A stretch of DNA of 64,000 bases from Posidonia oceanica (GCA_037176725.1 JAZBRS010000044.1:6138001-6202000), one strand, 5' to 3'. Positions 48,962 through 60,680 are shown, numbered from the stretch's first letter. Notes: generated by a model not told the origin, from the letters alone. Numbers and translations are program-made.

Positions 48962-50539
48962 TGTAGATGTGGATTTGGGGGATGTTTATAAAGATGACTG
49001 CGCTTCCATGTACGTTGTCAACTTTGTTGTGATCGCCACTTATCAATGGACGAACAAGGTGCCTGGGGAGATGATGATGATGTGGGTAGTCGGCTCACTG
49101 GATCGACGGCTAGGTGTTGTCCAGCAGCTTCCTCGTATTACATGAGCGGATTCCTTTTCCTTCAAAAAACAAGTAATAGAAGATCTGGATGAGTTCTTGT
49201 GTAGTAAATCGATCAAATAAATAAGAAATAACATGAATAAATGCAACTAATACTAACCGGGGGTTGGTCCCCGCATGCATATGCCATGAATCTAATCTAA
49301 AGAATGCAATAATGAAAATAAAGAGAATGGAAGATGATACTCCCTTCACCCTTGTGCTGTATGTAGTGAGATGAGGAAGCGGAGGTACGGTTGGAGCTCC
49401 AGGAATCCTTGAGATCTCTGGGATTCAAGGTGGGATATGGTGATCTAGGGTTTCTAGATTGAAGGTGGAGGCTAGGGTTTTTCTCTTAGAAGATACTCTT
49501 TTCCTTAAACCCTAAAATTGGCCACTTTTCTCAAATGAATTCGCCACCCCGGGCACTGACACATGGAGCCTTTTTATAGGTTCGTGGGACACGGGTGGCT
49601 TAGACCTAAGAAGGTTCTAGAAGTTTCTAGAAGGGAACTGATATTTAGGACTAGTCGCTGGCGACTGGCGTAAATATCTCTCGAAAAGATCATGGAAATG
49701 CCGGGGAAACACCACGTGACTAGGTCAGCAGGGAGTCCACGTCAGCTAGTCGCCTGTAAGATAGGCGTCTAACTGTAGCACCAATCCAGCAACTAAAGAT
49801 TTGTTTCAGATTTCTAGGAGATAAATCCTGGATTGGTTTCTGAATTTTAGGAAGATACATCACTGATTGAAAAACGTGTTTTAGAAAGATCTAGGTCTTA
49901 ATTTGGAAGCCACCTAGGATTTTCTAGATTTATTCCTTAATTGATTATAAGATTTTTATATGATATATCATATATTAAATACTTGAAGACCATGAAAATA
50001 TCGATAATGTAGAAAAAGCATTATAATAATTTATAAAGCCCCCCATGTATTATATTAATGTCCAGGATATTAATTATCAAGCTAGAGAGAGAGAAAATGC
50101 TAGTCGCCTATCTTAGAGGCGCCTACACATTCCAGTCGTCCCCTCTAAAAGGCGCGTGGATGTGTCGCCGCTATGGGAGGCAACTAGCTAGGTCTTTTGC
50201 ATTTTTAACCCTATCTTTTAAGTTAATCCAGAGAAACATGATAAAAGCCCGAAAAACTTCAGAAATCTCATGAAATCGTAAAAACATCTTCTTTAACTCA
50301 AATCTGCCACTGATCTGAGTAGGAAAAAGGGTGCTTAAGGTACTCGGACTTGCCACGAGTTTGAGTGCGCTAGCTATGCCACAGCTAACAGCCTTGAGTC
50401 AAATAAAATCAAGCGATGCTTTAAACAAATCACGGAAAATCTGGAAATGTGTTATTAAGCCTTGGTTGTGTGATATGGGGCGCCTAGCTGGTTCCTATCC
50501 TCTAAGAACTCTTAGAAATGCGAAAATGGGATATCTACA
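48962..50539 (-). repeat. 3' LTR of element 2 (1578 bp)
   Basis: On the minus strand it begins TGTAGATATCCC next to the polypurine tract and ends CCACATCTACA where LINE-B resumes. TGTAGAT and ATCTACA form a perfect 7-bp terminal inverted repeat, which supports both ends. A TATA box lies at 49578-49571, so U3 would be roughly 50539-49580. The partner LTR is off window. Several GTCGCC/GGCGAC hairpin motifs lie inside (49653, 49749, 50101). Confidence 0.82.
49571..49578 (-). promoter_or_regulatory. Candidate TATA box of element 2 LTR promoter
   Basis: TATAAAAA on the minus strand within CCTATAAAAAGGCTCC, well placed inside the LTR and flanked by G+C-rich sequence as plant TATA boxes often are. 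No start site can be read from sequence. Confidence 0.55.
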
Positions 50540-50555
50540 GATGCCCCTCCTTGGA
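50540..50555 (-). other. Polypurine tract, element 2
   Basis: Minus strand CCAAGGAGGGGCATC abuts TGTAGAT of the LTR. The core AAGGAGGGGCATC is identical to that of element 1 at 19770-19782. Confidence 0.82.
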
Positions 50556-51614
50556 GTTGATCTTGGAACAAATCAGTTCCAAGGTAAGAACGATGTCCTA
50601 ATGAGCATTTGCTAAAAAGGGGAGCTCTGTCTTAAACAATTTGCCGGTTGGGTAGCCAAAGGAAAGATAAAAGGAGGTTTAAACTGCCATCATATTGGGG
50701 ACTCAAGCATAGAGGGGTGATGTCGGATTCGGAACATGTGTCGTAGCCGATGTCAAGACCAGGTCAACCATGTAAGGGTGCTTCAACGGGGCAGGAACTA
50801 AGGAGGAAATCGTGAGGTTTTATCTCGACACGATCGAAAAGGAGTTTGGCATCTTGTTTGAGACTTCACTCGGATTGGAATTGATAAAAGGATAGGTAGG
50901 AACTAGGTTGGCTCTAGGAGAATCACATGTCCTAAGGGTTTCTATCACTCTTGAAGGTCATATTGCTCCGTCCGTGCTCCGCTTCCAAGGATATGAGAAA
51001 ATGCATGGATGCATGATTCAAGCAAACAATGATAATGCAAGGTCAACATACGATGCAATGAATGGTCCTTATGCTAGGTTAGGCCGGCGGGGTACGGTTG
51101 GTCCCAAATCATATGGACATATGCAAAATGAATGAATGCACTTTGTTGTGGTCAAGTGTTTTCCATCCTCGAGTGTGACCGGTACTCTTAGGAAAGGACT
51201 GTCGTCCCACAGCTCGATTTGGCAAGTAAAGAGGCTCTATGTGTAGAGAACCGGGTGAGGGAGTGAACCCTTTGCCTGCCAAAACAATGTTTCATCTTTA
51301 GTCGTAGTAGTGGTGTCAGTGGACACGGTGTGAGCTTTGGGGCAAGGGCTCATCCCTTGTCTTCACTTTTTAGTTCGCAGTTGGGCAGAATCATCCTTTA
51401 TGAAGGGGGCAAAGGATCATCTGTCCTAATGTTCCAGTCGCCGCTGAGCTTGGCGCCTGGAATAGTCGCCTGTTGTAGGGGCGACGCGCAATCTTCTGGC
51501 TAATTTGTCTCGAAATCCGATTTATCCTCCGTTTTTCCCGATACGAGGTGATAAAGGGAGGCCGTGCTTATCTTCCAGAGGTTATTCTACAGAATTAATC
51601 TCCTCCCTTTGACC
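50556..51614. other. Non-coding stretch between polypurine tract and antisense gene A
   Basis: No gene seen. Two GTCGCC/GGCG hairpins lie at 51433-51461 and 51463-51486. The last 60 bp may be the 5' leader of gene A on the plus strand. Confidence 0.55.
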
Positions 51615-52967
51615 ATGAAGCTTCCTTCTTTCTCTTCTTCAACCTTCACCGTGGAAAGGGTGGTTGATATCCCCAACCACTTGATGCAAGCCATTCATGG
51701 AGATCAGGTATGCTCTCTCCTTCTCTTCTTTGTCCTTGTACGCTTTGCTTGTTTGTGGTCTTGTCCCTGAGTGTTTACTTGTGATAGGTTGTAGTAAACC
51801 TTACCGGATGTCCGAATTTCCATAATTCGTTCCGGTACTCTCTACCTTGGGTATCTAGCATGATTGGCCGAGTGGAAAGCAATAGGCATCTCTTTGAATC
51901 CAGTGGTTTTGACAAACTTTTGGATTTGATGCGTGCCCCTCTACCTTGGCCCTTGTTGCATGCAATGATGGCCTTTTGGAAGGGCTCCTCTAACACCTTC
52001 AACTTTCCTCATGGGGAGACATTGATTTCTTGTGAGGAGGCTACTTCTTTACTTGGACTTGCGGCAGAATCTACTGAAACATCGGACGATCGCTTCGCCA
52101 TATCTGTTGAGACAGTAGATTCCAGGAAGATAGGCCGGTATTTAGTGAAGGATCAAGATGCTAGCAAGGCATTGGTGCATTCAGGGAGGCTGTTTCTTCA
52201 GGGCTTGTGGGAGATACTTAGCACCCGACAACTTGCTAAAAACAAACTAAAGATGTGTTTGTTTGTAGCAATTGGTGGCCTTGCACTGTTCGTTGATGAA
52301 AATTTCACATTGGATCTTCATCATGTGGACCTTCTCATGCACGTAGCGGCTTGGCCAGACTTGTATCTGACTCCTGCTGTGCTGGCATACACCATGGAGG
52401 GGCTCTCAAGTGCATCTTGCTCGGGGAAGTTCTTTGGCTCTCCCATACTACTGCATAGATGGTTCATGTCCCATTGTCGGTGTTATGCTGATTTTGCCGG
52501 GCTGCCTTTTTATGACTGCATATTCCGCCTTGACTCTTTGTCCTTGTAGGATTTTGACTTTGTGCCAAAGCTAACTGAGGCTCAGAAGGCACGAGTGATG
52601 AATGCAGTTCATAGTTATCTCAAACTGGTCTTGGTGGGAGCCAGGGCCTTCGTGTTGTATCCGATTCAGCGTTGCCCACGCCTGTTAAACCAAGAGCTCT
52701 CTGTTAAGCCTGGTTCAGTGCTATCTCCCCCAATCCATGCCCGTAGAGAGGATGGCTCTGGAGTACATCGTCCTCTGGGTCCACATCGGCAGGCGAGTGT
52801 CCCTGAGTGCGCCTCATCTGTCTGAAGCTTCTCGGGAGTCACAGGAGTCAAGGTACCTGAAGTGGTACGCTCGACTTCGCCCCACTCCCCAGAAGTACAC
52901 CGAAGATAGGCTGGAGTTTTTGAAGATGCTTGGCCTCAGTCACATGAGCATGGCAATGTATGGTTGA
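51615..52967 (+). pseudogene. Antisense gene A of element 2: PMD-like protein with one intron
   Basis: Opposite in direction to pol. Exon 1 is 51615-51707 (ATG, 31 codons). The 80-bp intron 51708-51787 has GTATGC at its donor and TGATAG at its acceptor. Exon 2 starts at 51788, in phase 0. It continues 253 codons to a TAG at 52547, then stays meaningful in the same frame to about 52730 and shifts frame for the last part (to TGA at 52965). LLHAMMAFWKGSSNTFNFPH followed by CEEATSLLGL matches the N-terminal signature of the plant mobile domain, and ESRYLKWYARL near the end resembles the PMD C-terminal region. Function unknown; PMDs are linked to transposons and to MAIN/MAIL1-type silencing factors. 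A captured host or MULE gene is the alternative reading. Confidence 0.68.
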
Positions 52968-53582
52968 GTTTATTTTTATAGTGTATTGGTTATGAGTTAA
53001 TAATGATATTTTTATTTTAAGTTTGGTTAAATTGGTTGTGCTTACTGTTGTGTTGGTGGGTTATTAGTGTCTGAATTAATGGTGGATAATTTGTTTTAAA
53101 TAAATAAGCAGAAGGAAAGAAAGAAAAAAAGGTCTATCCGTTCTAGTCGCCGCTATAAGGGGCATCTAGCTCAGAGGAGGTTCGAATGAGGTGGGAAGGT
53201 TATTTTACAGTTATTATTATTATTGCTAATTTTGGATGGTTGTCGCCGCTATTCACGGCGGCAGATGCTGACATGGCCTCCACCAGGGCGGTTCAAACTG
53301 AGGCGGGAAAGTTAGCGCCTAAGGAAACCGAAGGGTTAGTCGCCGCAAAGCACAGTGTCTAAAGTGGTCGCTGCTATATTTGGCGACCAAGGCACGAGTT
53401 CAGTAACAAAACCGAACCGTTGCCCCCCTTTTGGCCTCAAACTCTTCTTCCTCCCTCTCTCTTCTCCATTCAGTGCCCGCATCCCTCCGCCTTCCTCTCC
53501 GGCGTCTCGACAGTGGTCTTCGGCATGGTGCGGCGGTCTCCGGCATGGTGGGCAGTGCTCTTGTTCTTCCTCCACATCCCCG
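52968..53582 (+). other. Spacer before antisense gene B, hairpin-rich, probable leader
   Basis: AT-rich to about 53130, then G+C-rich with several GTCGCC-type inverted repeats (53144-53170, 53242, 53338, 53366-53390) and a CT-rich leader-like stretch (53440-53475) before the ATG at 53583. No other gene seen. Confidence 0.5.
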
Positions 53583-56500
53583 ATGGTTAGCGGCGGCAAT
53601 GAGGGCGTCGCAGACGGTGGCAGCTCAGACTGCGGCAGCGGCTCATCTCGTCAGAGAAGGAGGTATTCTCCTCCTCTCCTCCTTGCTTCCTTTGCCCTTG
53701 TGTGGTGTGCCCGACGGTAGATGGCCGGAGAGGGCGGATGGCCGTGATAGTGGACTGGGATGGGTTTTTGTGAATGATTTTTGTTGGTTTTGAATGAAAA
53801 TTTTTTTTTTTTTGTTTTCTTTTTTTTTGTGAATGACAAATGAATCAGGGGATGAATGAATTTCTTGTGAATGATATGAATGAGTGGAATGAATTTTTGT
53901 TGTGAATGAATGATAAACGATATTTTTGTGTTTGAGTTTTATTGAATGAAGGAGAATATTTCTGTGAATTTTTCTTGCAGGAAATGAAAATTTATTGTTT
54001 AAATTTGTGGGGAGGTTATGTCAAATTTTTTCCAGAAATTAGGAGATTTATTTTATTTATTAATGATGGAATATATGGAATTTATGGGATAATGGGTTAA
54101 AACTTGAGGGACTTTTATGCACATTTTTTATTATTTCTGTATTTTTGTGAATTTGTTTGGAGATGGACAGAAATAATTGATTTTTTTTTAGAATATTTTT
54201 GCTAATAATGCCTAAGTAAATAATGTTGTGAAATTTTGGAGAATAGAATTCTCTCTTGAATTTTAAAAGAGAGAATTTAATTGTTTAATGAAAAAGATGC
54301 TTAATGGATTAATTTAGTGAATTAAAATTAGGAAAGTTTAAAAAGAAAACTTGAATTATTAATGATTATCAGGGTAAATTCCTTAGAGAATAATAACTTA
54401 TTAATTCATGAATTTAAGATTAGAGGGCAAGTTCGCTTAAGGAAAATTGATTATTAGGATAGGTTGGTGGATTAATTGATGCAAGTTAGATAGTCAAATT
54501 CTTAAGGTGGACTGGTGAAGAAGGATTTTCTCAGTGTGGTATTTTCCGTCTTGGTAGGGCCATAAAATGTGTTTTAAATATTTGTAAAGTTTAATTAATT
54601 TCATTCAGTATTGTGTTTAAATGTCGTATGTTAATTAAAAACCTGAGGTGATTGTACTTCTTAAATGGTTTACGTGTTTTTTAAAAGAGTTAGATATTTT
54701 AAGTGATATTTGAGATAATTTTTAATGTTGTGAGTATTTGTTAGATAATTAAAATGGGTTTATATGTTTAATTAAAAGAGTTTTAAATATTTGAAGTGAT
54801 TAATGGTTAGGTGTTTGATTAATGTTTTTGAAGTGATTAATTAATGTTTGAAAAGATTAATTAATGTTTGAGATGATTAATTAATGTTTGAAATGGTTAA
54901 TTAACGTTTGGAATGATTAATTAAGGTTTGAAATGGTTAATTAATGTTTGGAATGACTAATATTCGAGGTGGTTAATGTTTGAGATGATTTAATGTTTTG
55001 GAATGATCAAAGACCAATTAATGTTTAACTTGGCATGGACTGACCAAACTCTACTTGTGCTACTGTTCCAGGGTCTTCGATGAGAAGGTTCAGACTGGGA
55101 GGGACGAGGCCGGTCCTTCTATTGTAGGGGCAAGCTTCTCTCGTCCTTGCAAGCTTCGAACGAGGCGTCTACATGCACCGTCTCCTGCTAGGACGGAGAC
55201 GAGTGGCAGTGACAACGGCAGTCTTGGTCTGGGCGAGGTCCCTCGTTATCCTCCTCCTAGGAGAGCTAGGACAGCAGTTGAGCTTGCGGAGCTAGGCCAG
55301 GTGAGATGTGTTTTAGTCTTTTATTAAGTTATTTTGTTTGTTTAAGAAGTTATTAATGTTATTTTTTGGATTTTCTATTTAGATGCCAATGCCTAGCCGG
55401 GCTCGCTCTAGATGGGAGGACCTTCATGAGACGTACGTCCGTCTTCCAGACTTTCAGCGGGAGAAACTGGCTCGGATGGGCTTTGGCCACTTTCTAGAGA
55501 TTGTGCCTTTTGAGATTCATCTAGGATTACTAGTCTCTTTTGCTGAGCGGTTCCACAGTGCTTCTGGCAGCTTCATCCTCCGTGTGGATGAGATGATGAT
55601 CACCCTGGAGGATGTGGTTAGGTTGGTAGGCCTGAGGGTAGATGGCGAGCCCGTGGTAGCAATGTGGCAGCACTGTTATGGTGCTGAGCTGGAGTCTTGC
55701 TACGGCGTGCAACCTCCGTGCTTCGGCCGTTACCACACTCGTGTCAACATCAGGTGGCTGAAGGAGCGTCTCGATGACCTCCTACTTGCTAACGTGGCGG
55801 CTCCAGGTGTAGCTGATCAGCAGCTGCGTGTCTTCCTCTCCATCCTGTTCCACCAGCTGTTCTTCGGCACCTCCTCTCAGATGCTTCATGCCGGTTTTGC
55901 CCCTCTCCTTCTGGATATGGAGAGGATTGGTATGTACTCCGGGGGCTCGGCCGTGTTGGCCTACCTTGTCTCTCACTTGGAGGCATTTTCAGCAGGACAA
56001 ACCCGCTCTCTCTCTGGCTACTTGCCCCTTTTCCAGGTTTGTGCTTTAATTTACTGTCTATCTTTTCTGTTTATTTGCCTATTTCTGACTTGAAACTGCT
56101 TCTTTATGTGACAGACTTGGATCTTTGAGCATTTTCTGTACCTGAGGCCTGGCATTCCTGGGAGTGGTCCCGTTGAGTTCCCTCGGGCTTAACGGTGGAT
56201 GGATGTGCAGCTGGCTCCTGAGAGACTCCGACCTGTTAGGCACTTAGGCTGCTTTCTGTTGGAGGTCCTCCCTGAGGAGTGGGTAAGTTATTGTACTTAG
56301 TCTTTTCTTTTCTGTACAGTTTCTTGCTTGTATTTTGACTAAGTTGTGCTATAGGTTGTCTAGAGACCTTATGCCAACGATGAGCATGCTGCTGAGGAGC
56401 CCATTGTACGTGGTTCCCACCTATTTCTTCCAGAGTGCTAGCTCTTCAGCCTCTTCTTGTCCCGCTTTAGTCAGGTGGGCCGTGTTTTGAGGTAGTTCGG

Positions 56501-57934
56501 CCTCTGACAGCTCATCCCGAGGCTTGGTCCTGCAGCTCGTTCCCTTGGGTCGTCCAAAGGGGGTCAGCCTGACACACCTCAGCTGTTTGCCACTTAGCTT
56601 GAGGATTGGTGCTTCGGCAGTACTACTCCTCCTTCTGACGGCTCGGCAGAGACCAAGGCGGCATGGAGGACTTGGTTCGACACTACCTTTGCTCAGTTGA
56701 TAGTTTTCCATCGCTCTCTCTTCTACGGTGGATCCAACGTGCCGATGGGCATTGGCTTTCGTGCGAGCAGCAGTGTTAGTTCACTACGGCAGGAGCTGGC
56801 GGTTGCCCATGGTCATATCCAGAAGCTGGTAAGTAATTTCTTTTGAGCTTTCCTTTTATTTAATGCTCCTTTACTTATATGTCTTTTTGCTTGCACAGAT
56901 GACTGCTTCTGAGGGTATGGCGGAGGCAGTTAGGACTCAGTAGCAGCAGCAGCATACTTCTAGGGTTGAGGAGCTAGTACAGGAGAGAGATGAGCTATTG
57001 TCCTGACTAGTACGAGTGAGCTTTGCCCCTTTCTTTTACTTATCTGCCCCTGTTCTTGCTATTTAACTGATACTGTCTGCTTTGGTGTAGGCTGAGGGTG
57101 CCTCGACTAGTGTAGAGCCTCCTCCTACTGCTGCTACGGAGCCGGCTGCTTCTCGCTTCGGGGGCATGCTCGCTGACGAAGCTCGAGCTCACGAATCAGA
57201 GGTACCTCTGTCTCTTTTCTAGCTTTAAGTATATGTCTTGTTAGCTTATTTAATTCTTCCTTGCAGATCCAAGCTATGATGGACATGATTCACACCCCTC
57301 CTTCCACTGGGCCCACGTAGAGTCTGCTTGATGACGCTTTGGGGCGTGCCGATAAGCTGCTAGGGCGCCTTAGTCAGCTGGAGCGAGAGCGTGAGAGCCG
57401 CTTTCAGGAGTTAGAGGCTCGTGTTGCCGCATCTGAGATGGAGACAGCCAGGGCACGTCTTGAGGTAGACTCCACAAGAAGGGTAACTCCTCTTCTACTT
57501 GAGCACATTTGATTACTGCTAGCCTTCCTGCTTAATTATTCTAACTCTGGGACTGCTGTCTTTTTTAACTGCAGTTGAGCGTTGGTCGCAGCCAGCGGAT
57601 ACAGGAGTTGGAGGCACAGTTGGCGCAGACTCAGGCAACAGTTGTGGCGGTTCTTCCTGATGCTGACATTTCTGGTCTGGTTGCTGCAGCCCCGTCAGTG
57701 TCAGCGCACTCCAGAGTTCTGTCAGCTGAGCAGATTGCGAGAGCGCGGTCCTCCCCTCATCTTGGGCTACTTCGTTCTATACTGAGGGGGTCTTGGGAGA
57801 GGAGCCAGAGTGGGGCGACATCTTTAGTTGCACAACCTACGCCGGGGCCTCCAGATGGTGACATGAGGGCAGCGGTGAGTCTGGTCGCTGAGCTTGTTCT
57901 TCTTTTTTGTTTCTAGCAGAATATGTCAATGTAA
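53583..57934 (+). pseudogene. Antisense gene B of element 2: multi-exon PMD plus coiled-coil protein
   Basis: Proposed exons: 53583-53662, 55072-55300, 55383-56036, 56115-56282, 56355-56828, 56899-57015, 57091-57201, 57267-57482, 57575-57874, and possibly 57917-57934. Every intron is GT...AG. Apart from intron 1 (1409 bp, splits an Arg codon), all are 65-92 bp and lie in phase 0, with every internal exon a multiple of three. Exon 3 encodes a clear plant mobile domain (FHSASGSFILRVDEMMITLE followed by DVVRLVGL). Exons 5-9 encode a Gln/Glu-rich heptad-like coiled coil (QLERERESRFQELEARV). Nine in-frame stops (56190; 56361, 56439, 56493, 56505 and one more in exon 5; 56941; 57004; 57318) break it; each is one C-to-T change from CAG, CGA or CAA. 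The final 42-bp intron is doubtfully short; reading on gives a stop at 57914. Function unknown. Confidence 0.75.
54780..55025. repeat. 21-bp minisatellite in intron 1 of gene B
   Basis: About eight to ten imperfect copies of ATTAATTAATGTTTGAAATG plus one base, period 21 bp, decaying towards the acceptor at 55071. Confidence 0.85.
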
Positions 57935-59266
57935 AGTGAAAACATTTATATGATGAAATGTTTCCTTTGTTTACCTACACACTCTTGCATTTTTGTTAAT
58001 AATCAAAAGACATACCTTTCTTGACAAAAGAATTGGCTAAGTTATTTTATTTTAAAGAAAGATATTGCAATGATTGTTCATAAATAATAGTCTTTGAATG
58101 CATGTTACTAGTTTGAAATTGGATGGAGGGAATTAATTTCTGGCCTCAGCTAAAGAGATGGAAAATCAGAGCCCAGTGGACGCCGATTGTGAGTCATCCG
58201 TGGATGCTCTAAAGATTGTTGCCTAAGCAATGTTTTTGTTGAGAGAACGCACTCAAGCCGTGAGACACACTTGAGTAGGATGTTAACTCCGAATTTGGGT
58301 GGGTCGATTGTTGCATCATTGGCCAGATTAATTCCAGTTTTCCTACTTACTAGGTTTTCATTTGTATGTAGGGTGGATGGTTCTTTTTAGTTGGTTTTCT
58401 TTGGTTTTCTGATTTCTTGCTATTTTCGGGCTTTATAATTTTTTTGGTGTTTTGAGTTATATAATTTTTTTGGTCTTTTGAGTTATATGATTTTTGTGGG
58501 TTTTCTAATTTTTTTTGGATTTTGGGTTTTCTAATTTTTTGGATTTTAAATTTCTTTAATGGGGAAAGATGAGTACCTACTCTAAGCATTGCCTTGGGGT
58601 CTGTTTTAACCAAATGAGTGGGCCCTATATTCATGGGTATGTCCCTTGTGCCATACCTGCACCTTTTAGAGACTTTGGTCCACGCATCAGTCCTTATTTG
58701 GATTGCTATTCCCTTGGCCTTTTCAGTCCTTGATTACCCAGGGTTGCTTACTCCTTGCCTGTCAGTGGGAATAGGATGGGGGAGGTTTCGAGATGTAGTA
58801 AACTCTCAGTGTTGGCTTAGGTCTTGAATTCCACTTGCCTTTCTTTGGTCCTTAATGTGTCTTTCTAGGATTTATGCTTTAGACACAAAGACAGCTTTTG
58901 CCATGTTCCTTTTCTGCTCTTTGGACAGCTCTTTGCTGACCTCTTTCAGTTGTACAGTTTCTTTTACTGTCTCTTTTCATTTGTTCCTCACTTGGACAAC
59001 TTCTTTGCTGCCTTCTTTCCTCTCTGTTTGGGCAGTTTTTGCTGCCATCTTTTCTGGACGCCTTCTGAGTCATTTGGCAAGCGGTTCGTACCATAAGCCT
59101 CTACTCCGAGCCTACCTTTTCCTTACCTCCCCGTGCAGTGTGTATGTGGAGACAGGTCAAGGCATGGGTCCCCCTAGGTGTTCCTCTTCTTATTGGCTTT
59201 GGGAATCTCTCCCTTTTTCAGCTTGATGTTAGGCCCTAGGTCTTTCCAATGACATAAGCATGCTGG
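57935..59266. other. Non-coding spacer between gene B and pol of element 2
   Basis: No gene seen. 58380-58560 is T-rich with repeated GGTTTTCT and TTATATAATTTTTTTGG words, i.e. A-rich on the element's sense strand. It resembles in position the A-rich tract after pol in element 1. Confidence 0.6.
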
Positions 59267-60680
59267 TCAAGGATAGTACCTTTCCAGGTGCATTGCATTC
59301 CAAGGGTCAGGAAGATCTGTCCCGTTCTGGGACAACCGATAGGCATTCCCCGGATATGCAGCAACCACTATATAGGGTCCTTCCCAATTTGGCTTTAACT
59401 TTCCCTTAAGGTGGGGCTTATTGTAAGGCAACACCTCTTTGAGCACTAGATCACCAATTTTAAACTTGCGTTCGATTACTTCCTTTTGATAAGCCTTAGT
59501 TAACCTTTGTTGGTAAACACACGTATGCTCGGCGGCTGCTAGCCGTTTCTCATCAAGAAGTTCTAGGTGAAAGAGTAAGGTCTGCCTCTTTTCTTCGGCG
59601 GACATTCCTCTATCAATTTGAACTCTTAATGAAGGGATCAAGATCTCATATGGGACTACCGCCTCCATTCCAAAGGCTAAGGCATAGAGTGTTTGACCCA
59701 TTGCCGTCCTTACGGTGGTGCGGTATGCCCATAATGCACTTACGAGCTTATCTGACCAATCTGATCCCTTAGCGTCTTCTACCATTTTCTTGATAATTTT
59801 TATTAAGGTTTTATTAGTAGCTTCTGCCTGTCCATTCCCTTGCGGGTAATACGGGGAGGAGTGGTGTAGAGTGATACCGAATTTCTGGCAAAACCGCTTA
59901 AACTCCTCCGAGATGAAGATTGGCCCGTTGTCTGCTACTAAGGCTTTAGGCACCCCAAACCTTGCAATGATATTGCATTGTACAAATTTGCACAGGGTCG
60001 TGGCCTTGATGTTTACGAACGCTTCTGCTTCTGCCCATTTGGTGAAGAACTCCATCACTGTAAGGATAAAGGTGTTGCCCTTGCCTTGATGGATGGGTCC
60101 TACCACATCGAAGGCCCACATGGAGAAGGGCCATGGTGCTGACAAAGCGTGAAGTGTTGAAGCTGGAGCATGAATCTTGATGGCATGTAGTTGGTAGCTT
60201 TTGCACCGCTTGACTTTGCTTGCACAGTCAGTTTCCTTGGTAGGCCAATAATATCCCCTCTTGATGATCACTTTAGCCATGAACTGGGAGTTGATGTGGC
60301 CCCCGCAGACTCCCTCATGTGTTTCCTTGAGGATTTCAGCTGATTCTGAAGCGTCCACACATCGGAGTTCAATCCCTAGGGGTGTCCTCCAGAAGAGTGT
60401 GTTGGCTCTGATGTAGTACCTTGTAGCCATCCTCCTCAGTGCCTCTCGATCCCTGGGAGTTGCGTAAGTCGGGAAGGTGCCATCCTGTACATAGTTCCAT
60501 ATGTCATAGTACCACGGGTTGCCATCATTGTTTATCTCTGTATCTCCTTGATAACAGACCGCTACGTGCATCATGTTTTCCTGGTTTGGTTCCTCTCTGG
60601 ATTCCTGTACCCATTCTACGACAGACTCCACTATTGGTGCGCTGATTTTCCACACCATGACGGATTGCTCATCTGAATTG
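59267..60680 (-). pseudogene. Integrase, element 2 (zinc finger damaged)
   Basis: The frame is open from 60907 to 59267 (546 codons including the end of RNase H). Zinc finger: HEGVCGGH, then KRCKSYQLH near 60205, where Tyr replaces the last Cys of C-x2-C (TAC for TGC, G-to-A on this strand). Core: D in FDVVGPI (about 60105), D in VADNGPIF (59935), E in NGQAEATNK (59830), then LVSALWAYRTTVRT and FGMEAVVPYEI. The C-terminal domain is intact to NWEGPYIVV and the end LERYYP. The reading frame is otherwise whole, but the metal-binding site is not, so activity is doubtful. No chromodomain is seen. Confidence 0.9.

Noticed and set aside
53355..53720. Ser/Arg-rich frames overlapping exon 1 of gene B
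   Set aside because: They read through the proposed donor at 53663 and overlap in two frames. Only the short exon starting at 53583 joins the next exon in phase.
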